A DNA stretch of 11,783 bases from Alphaproteobacteria bacterium (GTDB lineage Bacteria > Pseudomonadota > Alphaproteobacteria > Rickettsiales > UBA6187): contig JAJRPW010000140.1 in NCBI GenBank assembly GCA_024280585.1, positions 1 to 11,783 of the forward strand, written 5' to 3'. The stretch's first letter is position 1, and every line of letters starts with the position of its first letter. Shown here piece after piece: positions 6,261 through 11,783 of the stretch. The position numbers were made by a program, and so were the translations under genes. A model generated the notes under the pieces. It worked only from the letters and a program-made list of their open reading frames with translations, was not told the DNA's origin and made no database searches.

Positions 6261-9200
6261 ATGTATTTAAGGGGCAGACATTTGAGGGCATTATCTCTTT
6301 CATTGATTATAAGTCTGATGGCTTCACTTTTTTTAGCCTACGGCGCAAACGCCCTGACTTTCAACTCCGCACTGGTTGATGCGGCCGACTTAGGTGACCA
6401 ACAAAAAGTCCTGGAGCTATTAAAAGGCGGCCATGACCCTGGTGAACGGGGAGATTTTGGTGTAAGCCCGCTTATGCGAGCAGCTTTTCGGGGATATACA
6501 GATATAGTAATAATACTGGCGGAGTCCGGGGCATATATTGACGCAGCCGATATTGGCGGAGCCACCGCGCTGCACCTTGCCGCGCGCAATGGTCATGCAA
6601 AAACAGTAGAAAAACTGCTGGAATATGACGCTTTTATTGATATACCTGACAAGGAAAAATGGACCCCGCTAATGCGCGCTATAATGGCAAAGCAATCGGA
6701 AGTCGTGCACTTGTTAGTAGCGAAAGGAGCCGATGTCAGCATCTCTAATGAAATTGATGAATCCCCTGTTATACATGCAGCCAGCGTTGGTAAACCGGAT
6801 ATAATGGAAGCCATATCCAGAGCCAAAAATTTTAGAAAAGTATCCGAAGATCACATCACAACAGCCCTACGAATTGCAGAAAAGAAAAATCATGATTATG
6901 CGGCCAAAATTTTAGAGATAAACCTTAACAAAGCAAATAACAGAAGTCTTTCAGATACACGAAAACCAGATAAAACAATAATAGTTGGTGATAATTTATT
7001 CGGTAAAAAATTTAACCCAGAGCCGGAATTAAAAGAAAGGTCGCCACAAAAACCAGCTAAAACAGTCGATGATTACGTTAGGGATGGAACGATTGAACGA
7101 TCCACGCCAAAATCTCCTGAAATTACCCAAAACAGACAACCAGAACCGGAGAAATCATCTGGTGAATATCCCTGGTTTCAGCCAAGCGCCCAGCAATCTG
7201 AATTTACAGACCCGTTAATAGCCGCTGCGGATCAGGGAGATTTATATGCAGTAAGAAGCCTTTTAGAAAGTGGGCGAAACCCTGATGTTCGTACAAAAAA
7301 TGGCGTAACAGCTCTGATGCGGGCAGCCGCACGTGGGAGCATTGATGTAATAGAAGCGATAATCGAATCAGGCGCATATATTGATGGTTCGGATATAAAA
7401 GGAATGTCAGCCTTGCATTTCGCGGCAAAAAATGGCCATGCATCTGCCGTAAAAATATTATTATATTACAACGCATTGGTAGACGTTCCTGATGTAAAAA
7501 AACGTACGCCTATAGTCCATGCAGCCCTGAGAAAAAATCTGGATATAGTTCGGATTCTTGCCGATAAAGGTGCTGATGTAAGTACACTTAGCATGCTCGA
7601 AAAGGAGAAGCCCCAAATTGCAAAAAACATTCCCGCGCCAATCTTAAAATCCCCCACAAAACCATTGCAACCTATTGATAGCGCCGGTAATTATGATCAA
7701 TGGCAAGGATGGTCAGATGGGAGGAAAAACCAACATAATATTTTACCGCCTAAAAATACCAGTACTCAACAATTTCAAAATTTAGAAATTCCGCCTTCCA
7801 TAACGGCTAACAATGATAGTCTTGACTATGACACTTATGACGACCCTGCCAATATCTCTAAAAAAGCTACCTTTCAGCAAATGCCGGACAAATATTTCCT
7901 GCTGCAACTTGGCAGTTTTGAAAATAAAGACCAGGCATTATATGTCTGGGATAGACTCAGGCAGAAATACATCGATGTGCTGGTTGGGTTAAAACCTGAT
8001 ATTATTGAAGCCTTTTTGGCTCAGCAACAAATAATGGTTTATAGGCTTCGCGCCGGCTATTTTGTTAGAAAAAATGCCGCAGTGGCAGCTTGCAATGACC
8101 TAAGAAACTATAATATAGAGTGCTTTGTAGTAGAAACTTCATCTAATGAATACATGTTTGCAAAAAGTGACATAGATGAAATTCCACAGCAAAATAATGT
8201 GGAAACTCCGAAACCGACCTCGGAACCCGTATACATTGATCAAAAATCTTTTGCCCCGGAAAACATTGACGAATCGGCTCCTGTTCCCACTGACAACCCG
8301 AGATATGCCAGCCTCACTCCAAAAAATGAATATGACGACCGCCCCTGGTTAAAAGAAAGTCCGACACGCAAGGAATGGAATTTGCCGGAAACAGTCATAA
8401 ATTCCTTCTCGATCCCTTTACCAACGGTAGTTCCAGCACCTTATCCAGTAATAAATGTTGCGCCGGAATACTCCGCTCCGCAACAATATACGGCTCCGGA
8501 TCAATTTGCTAATGCCAACCAATACCAACCACCCCCTCCTGAAAACTACGAGGAATTACCTTTAGATTTGAATAAGTTAGATCAACCTATTTATCCTTAT
8601 GATCAAGAGTCCGCACCTTATCAGCAACAAACTACAAATATTGCTCCAGGCGGCCCGCAATTGCAAAAAACCCCTGGATATCTTTATTCCCCGGAAGAAA
8701 GACAAAAACTAGCGGAGGAAGTCAGGGAGTTAGCACGCAAAGAATTTTTCGAAAAACAAGGTGGGGTAGCACAAAAACGCACTAACCAACCATTCCAGGA
8801 TCCATCACCCTTCGCCAATGCACCGGTTTCCGAAGCTGTTTTGGTTCCGGATGATACATATTTTGTCCCCTCTTATGGCAATAATCCCTATCAGCAAAAT
8901 AGCTATAATTCAGGAAATAGCTGGATAAATGCCGGGGGCTTTGCCAGCAAAAGAGAAGCTGATGATTATAGCGACCGTATGTTCAGATATGACGAAGACC
9001 TGCAAGGCGCACAAATTATGGTTAACAGAGATTCGGGCAATGGCTTTCGAGGCTCTTACGCGATAAAAGCCGGGCCAGTTGGAAGTGATACTGCACAAAA
9101 TATGTGTTCGGCAGTCCGCGCCAGCGGCTATAATTGCTCTGCATCAAGCAAACCCGGCGCGGCAGCTGCGCAAGCCCCATCCTACAACAATTATCAACCA

Positions 9201-9545
9201 CAAACAGCCAGCCAAATTCCTACCAACGAACGATACAACCCTAATTTTGCCAATAAATCCAGGCAAACCAGAGCTCCAATGCCATCATTTGGCGAAAACT
9301 ACTGGATCAATTTAGGAACATTTTCTGATGTACCAGAAGCTGAATATTACTGGATGTTTTTACTGGAAGATCACGAAGACATCCTGAGCCGCATGAAATA
9401 TGACGTGCCAAAAGCCGCAGGCCACGGCGAATTTGGCCCTGATGCTGTCTTGCTAAAGATAGGCCCTTTTAATGTAAAAGAACGAGCCAGCCAAATTTGT
9501 AATGTCCTGCACTATCGCAATGTAGCCTGCCTCGTTGGAGATTAG
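6261..9545 (+). CDS. Large secreted protein with two ankyrin blocks and three SPOR-like domains
   Basis: This 1094-residue protein has no recognised name. Residues 1-31 form a signal peptide (basic start, LSLSLIISLMASLFLAYG core, ANA before Leu32), so the body is probably periplasmic. Ankyrin block I spans about 34-224 and block II about 314-442; the two align without gaps over 118 residues. SPOR-like domains lie at about 543-626 (YFLLQLGSF to ECFVVE), 887-962 (SWINAGGF to YNCSA) and 1011-1092 (YWINLGTF to VACLV). SPOR domains bind glycan strands stripped of stem peptides at division septa. The linkers are polar; 627-880 is Pro/Gln/Asn/Tyr-rich with a short charged helix near 810-834. The frame also opens at TTG 6237, which adds eight residues; ATG 6261 gives a better signal peptide, but neither start has a strong ribosome site. 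The M48 peptidase gene follows after 5 nt. A scaffold at septal or polar peptidoglycan is inferred. Confidence 0.93.
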   Translation: MYLRGRHLRALSLSLIISLMASLFLAYGANALTFNSALVDAADLGDQQKVLELLKGGHDPGERGDFGVSPLMRAAFRGYTDIVIILAESGAYIDAADIGGATALHLAARNGHAKTVEKLLEYDAFIDIPDKEKWTPLMRAIMAKQSEVVHLLVAKGADVSISNEIDESPVIHAASVGKPDIMEAISRAKNFRKVSEDHITTALRIAEKKNHDYAAKILEINLNKANNRSLSDTRKPDKTIIVGDNLFGKKFNPEPELKERSPQKPAKTVDDYVRDGTIERSTPKSPEITQNRQPEPEKSSGEYPWFQPSAQQSEFTDPLIAAADQGDLYAVRSLLESGRNPDVRTKNGVTALMRAAARGSIDVIEAIIESGAYIDGSDIKGMSALHFAAKNGHASAVKILLYYNALVDVPDVKKRTPIVHAALRKNLDIVRILADKGADVSTLSMLEKEKPQIAKNIPAPILKSPTKPLQPIDSAGNYDQWQGWSDGRKNQHNILPPKNTSTQQFQNLEIPPSITANNDSLDYDTYDDPANISKKATFQQMPDKYFLLQLGSFENKDQALYVWDRLRQKYIDVLVGLKPDIIEAFLAQQQIMVYRLRAGYFVRKNAAVAACNDLRNYNIECFVVETSSNEYMFAKSDIDEIPQQNNVETPKPTSEPVYIDQKSFAPENIDESAPVPTDNPRYASLTPKNEYDDRPWLKESPTRKEWNLPETVINSFSIPLPTVVPAPYPVINVAPEYSAPQQYTAPDQFANANQYQPPPPENYEELPLDLNKLDQPIYPYDQESAPYQQQTTNIAPGGPQLQKTPGYLYSPEERQKLAEEVRELARKEFFEKQGGVAQKRTNQPFQDPSPFANAPVSEAVLVPDDTYFVPSYGNNPYQQNSYNSGNSWINAGGFASKREADDYSDRMFRYDEDLQGAQIMVNRDSGNGFRGSYAIKAGPVGSDTAQNMCSAVRASGYNCSASSKPGAAAAQAPSYNNYQPQTASQIPTNERYNPNFANKSRQTRAPMPSFGENYWINLGTFSDVPEAEYYWMFLLEDHEDILSRMKYDVPKAAGHGEFGPDAVLLKIGPFNVKERASQICNVLHYRNVACLVGD
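6387..7583 (+). repeat. Internal duplication of the ankyrin block
   Basis: Codons at 6387-6740 and 7230-7583 encode 118-residue segments that align without any gap, with about half of the residues identical by eye. The best match is SGAYID..DI.G...ALH.AA.NGHA. The copies lie 843 bp apart. The divergence indicates an old duplication within the gene, not a recent recombination product. Confidence 0.85.
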
Positions 9546-9550
9546 TCCCA

Positions 9551-10681
9551 ATGCTGACAAAACCGCTCAGTTTAATCCTGATCTTCGCATTATCAATTGC
9601 AAATTTTATCATATTGCTAATTCCGGTATCTATCCTGGCCTTCCCATTATTTTTATTCTTTAAAAGCTTATTCTTAAAAATAGGCTTTAACGCATTGTTT
9701 TTTCTGATTTCTCGTGTTAGTTTTCTGATGTTATTATACATATCGTTGGATTTTATTTTTGGCTTCACGGTGCGCCGTATAAATAAAGCATCCGTTCCAT
9801 TCGAAGAAATGACCTCTATTATCGGTCATGATGAAATAAATGAGGCATTTAAGTGGCTAAAACAAAAATTCGACCTACCTAAAGCAAAGCTGTTGATTAA
9901 TCCGGGTTTTGAAGAGATTAATGCCTATGCGGTGGGCAGTATGCGTATAAAAACAGTGACACTCACCATGGGTCTGATCCAGCATATATATAATGAGTCG
10001 CGCAATGAAACCGAATATATGGACGCGATTAAGGGAGTTTTGGGTCATGAAATGTCACATCTGGCTAACAGTGACTATCTGCCGGGGCTCATAGCCTCGG
10101 CGAATGAGGTTGCAAACAACCATGTCTCCAATCTAATCCGAATTATTTTCGTGATACTCGCTTATATATTTAAGCTAGTGCCATTCTTCGGACGATATAT
10201 AACCAAATTTTTATTTATCGCCTATAGCATGTTGAGTTATATGATTTATTTTTTTTACGACTGGATAATAACGCCCTTTTATAAATTGATACAAAAATCA
10301 CTTTCCCGCTCGATTGAATATCGCTGCGACACTGAATCAGCCTATGCGTGGGGTGGCAAAAGGATGCAAACAGCCTTATCACGCATAGGTTCCGGCAGTT
10401 ATTTCAGCGTATTTTCAACCCATCCCAGGACAAAAAACAGAATCAAACATATAGACGGAATCTCCCCAATTGCTGGAAAAATTAAGCCATCTATCCTTGA
10501 TAAACTAGCTAATTTACTGTCTATTTTATTAATAATATTCGTATGTGCCTACACAACCGCAAAAACTAACGTACCAGATATGTATCAACATTATATGAAA
10601 GAGGTTCACTACCCCATGAAAAACCAATATTCTTATTATGAAAACAAGGCCTTAACTCTTTATTATACATATATAAAATAA
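9551..10681 (+). CDS. Membrane-bound M48-family zinc metallopeptidase (HtpX-like)
   Basis: The 376-residue protein carries the zinc motif HEMSH (166-170), with Glu167 as catalytic base and a third ligand Glu256 in SRSIEYRCD. FSTHPRTKNRI (288-298) matches the conserved THP block near the C-terminal end of M48 domains. Hydrophobic segments at about 6-42, 46-72, 194-210, 217-241 and 316-334 make it an integral membrane protein of the HtpX/Ste24 type, which degrade or process membrane proteins. The segments between the HEXXH and the third ligand fit this family. It starts 5 nt after the ankyrin-SPOR stop, with GGAG at 9537-9540 as a possible ribosome site. It is probably co-translated with that gene, but whether the neighbour is its substrate or partner is unknown. 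It is longer than E. coli HtpX (about 290 residues), including a 40-residue Tyr-rich tail. Confidence 0.9.
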   Translation: MLTKPLSLILIFALSIANFIILLIPVSILAFPLFLFFKSLFLKIGFNALFFLISRVSFLMLLYISLDFIFGFTVRRINKASVPFEEMTSIIGHDEINEAFKWLKQKFDLPKAKLLINPGFEEINAYAVGSMRIKTVTLTMGLIQHIYNESRNETEYMDAIKGVLGHEMSHLANSDYLPGLIASANEVANNHVSNLIRIIFVILAYIFKLVPFFGRYITKFLFIAYSMLSYMIYFFYDWIITPFYKLIQKSLSRSIEYRCDTESAYAWGGKRMQTALSRIGSGSYFSVFSTHPRTKNRIKHIDGISPIAGKIKPSILDKLANLLSILLIIFVCAYTTAKTNVPDMYQHYMKEVHYPMKNQYSYYENKALTLYYTYIK

Positions 10682-10776
10682 CCATAAAACTCCTGATCCT
10701 TGCAAACTTCTTGCTCCTTTTATTCTTATCTGTTAGATTGCCAGTTCTTGCATATGAACCCAAATAAGCGGCTTTT
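10682..10776 (+). other. Intergenic stretch with a start-less signal-peptide-like frame
   Basis: The frame 10642-10767 is open and, from 10678, would encode about 29 residues. They are hydrophobic (KLLILANFLLLLFL) and end VLAYEPK before a stop, much like a signal peptide and its cleavage site. The frame contains no ATG, GTG or TTG, so it is more likely a remnant of a small exported protein or chance than a gene. No terminator is visible, and pccB follows at 10777. Confidence 0.3.
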
Positions 10777-11783
10777 ATGAAAACAAAGATAATTCAAAAA
10801 CTTGAGAAAAAACGTAAAGGCGCACGCATTGGCGGCGGACAGAAAAAAATCGACTCCCAGCATAAAGGCGGAAAACTAACAGCACGTGAACGACTGGAAG
10901 TACTGCTTGACCCTGATTCCTTTGAGGAATACGGCATGTTTGTTGAACATCGCTGCACTGATTTTGGTATGGCAAAAAAGAAAACTCCAGGTGATGGCGT
11001 TATCACTGGTCATGGAACGATTAACGGGCGCTTGGTATTTATTTATTCCCAGGATTTCACTGTTTTAGGCGGGTCACTCGGCGAAGCACACGCTGAAAAA
11101 ATATGCAGAATTCAGGATATGGCCTTGAAAGTGGGCGCACCGATAATCGGTATTAATGACTCGGGCGGCGCGAGAATTCAAGAGGGGGTTAACTCTCTTG
11201 GCGGCTATGGCGAAATTTTCCAGCGCAATGTTGATGCATCGGGTGTAATCCCGCAAATATCTCTTATAATGGGGCCTTGTGCCGGCGGCGCAGTCTATTC
11301 CCCCGCCCTGACTGACTTTATCTTTATGGTGAAAAACTCTTCTTATATGTTCGTAACCGGCCCGGAAGTAGTAAAAACAGTTACACATGAAAATGTGACT
11401 CGCGAAGAATTGGGGGGAGCAACAACACATACCAGCAAAACTGGTGTTTCTGACCTGGCTTTCGATAATGACATTGAAGCTTTATTGCAGACAAGGCGCC
11501 TGGTTAATTTCCTGCCATCGTCTAATAAAGCTGATGTTTCCGAACGAAAAACCCATGATTATGCAGATAGGGTTGACCTATCCTTAAATACTTTGGTACC
11601 GGATAATCCGAACAAACCTTACAATATGAAAGAGTTGCTTATTCGAATTATTGACGAAGGTGATTTTTATGAATTAAGTCCTGAATTTGCCAAAAATATT
11701 ATTATTGGCTTTGGCAGAATGGAAGGTAAAACTGTCGGATTCGTTGCTAATCAACCTATGCATCTCGCTGGATGTCTGGATAT
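10777..11783 (+). CDS. pccB: Propionyl-CoA carboxylase beta subunit, N-terminal two thirds (runs off the right edge)
   Basis: PccB is the carboxyltransferase half of the biotin-dependent enzyme that turns propionyl-CoA into methylmalonyl-CoA. It works with the biotin-carrying alpha subunit PccA, which is not in the window. The 335 codons present (usual length about 510) are intact. They show the opening GGGQKKIDSQHKGGKLTARERL (19-40) and FTVLGGSLGEAHAEKI (94-109). The acyl-CoA-site oxyanion region is NDSGGARIQEGVNSLGGYGEIF (127-148), followed by GPCAGGAVYSPALTDF (166-181). Near the right edge, VANQPMHLAGCLD marks the start of the C-terminal carboxyltransferase half. The pattern favours propionyl- over acetyl-CoA carboxylase, although acyl-chain specificity cannot be proved from sequence. 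The ribosome site before ATG 10777 is weak (AAGCGG). It lies 95 nt after the peptidase on the same strand, with no functional link apparent. Confidence 0.96.
   Translation, partial: MKTKIIQKLEKKRKGARIGGGQKKIDSQHKGGKLTARERLEVLLDPDSFEEYGMFVEHRCTDFGMAKKKTPGDGVITGHGTINGRLVFIYSQDFTVLGGSLGEAHAEKICRIQDMALKVGAPIIGINDSGGARIQEGVNSLGGYGEIFQRNVDASGVIPQISLIMGPCAGGAVYSPALTDFIFMVKNSSYMFVTGPEVVKTVTHENVTREELGGATTHTSKTGVSDLAFDNDIEALLQTRRLVNFLPSSNKADVSERKTHDYADRVDLSLNTLVPDNPNKPYNMKELLIRIIDEGDFYELSPEFAKNIIIGFGRMEGKTVGFVANQPMHLAGCLD

Noticed and set aside
1..11783. CRISPR array, toxin-antitoxin pair or phage defence operon
   Set aside because: No regularly spaced direct repeats are seen, and none of the genes belongs to a defence family. 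The ankyrin proteins are exported and sit with envelope genes.

Overview
The window reads as the chromosome of an AT-rich alphaproteobacterium. The main evidence is the minus-strand order pcm-like methyltransferase, tolC, popZ (DUF2497), which is a characteristic alphaproteobacterial neighbourhood. The SPOR domains have the C-x9-C pattern common in that class, and tRNA-Cys has an encoded CCA end. Secreted ankyrin-repeat proteins and small palindromic mobile elements would fit a host-associated or predatory lineage (Rickettsiales-, Holosporales- or Micavibrio-like). However, ilvD and pccB show that branched-chain amino acid synthesis and a propionyl-CoA route may be retained. Assignment below class level is not possible from the sequence alone.

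Layout, minus strand, 5434 down to 1: pcm-like methyltransferase, then tolC (4 nt gap), then popZ (63 nt gap), then a secreted ankyrin-repeat protein that overlaps the popZ stop, then ilvD, which runs off the left edge. The first four genes are close enough to be one transcription unit. ilvD appears to have its own promoter (about 915-943) and a roughly 150-nt leader holding nested inverted repeats. In many alphaproteobacteria valS follows popZ. Here that position holds the ankyrin gene.

Layout, centre, 5435-6260: no protein gene. It holds a good sigma-70-type promoter with an A/T-rich upstream tract (5519-5580), a 140-bp MITE-like element flanked by TA (5604-5743), tRNA-Cys(GCA) (5764-5838), a T-run, and a second, unrelated 159-bp MITE-like palindromic element (6032-6190). 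The first MITE lies between the promoter and the tRNA. Removing it would restore a compact stable-RNA leader of about 35 nt.

Layout, plus strand, 6261 to the right edge: a very large secreted protein with two duplicated ankyrin blocks and three SPOR-like domains, then a membrane M48 zinc metallopeptidase 5 nt later, then pccB, which runs off the right edge. The most unusual object is the ankyrin-SPOR protein. Its periplasmic ankyrin scaffold is joined to three modules of a family that binds denuded septal peptidoglycan, and it is probably co-expressed with an integral-membrane protease. On the other side of the tRNA, PopZ (polar organiser), TolC (envelope channel) and another exported ankyrin protein sit together. 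Both halves therefore point to cell-pole and envelope functions, though a shared pathway is inference.
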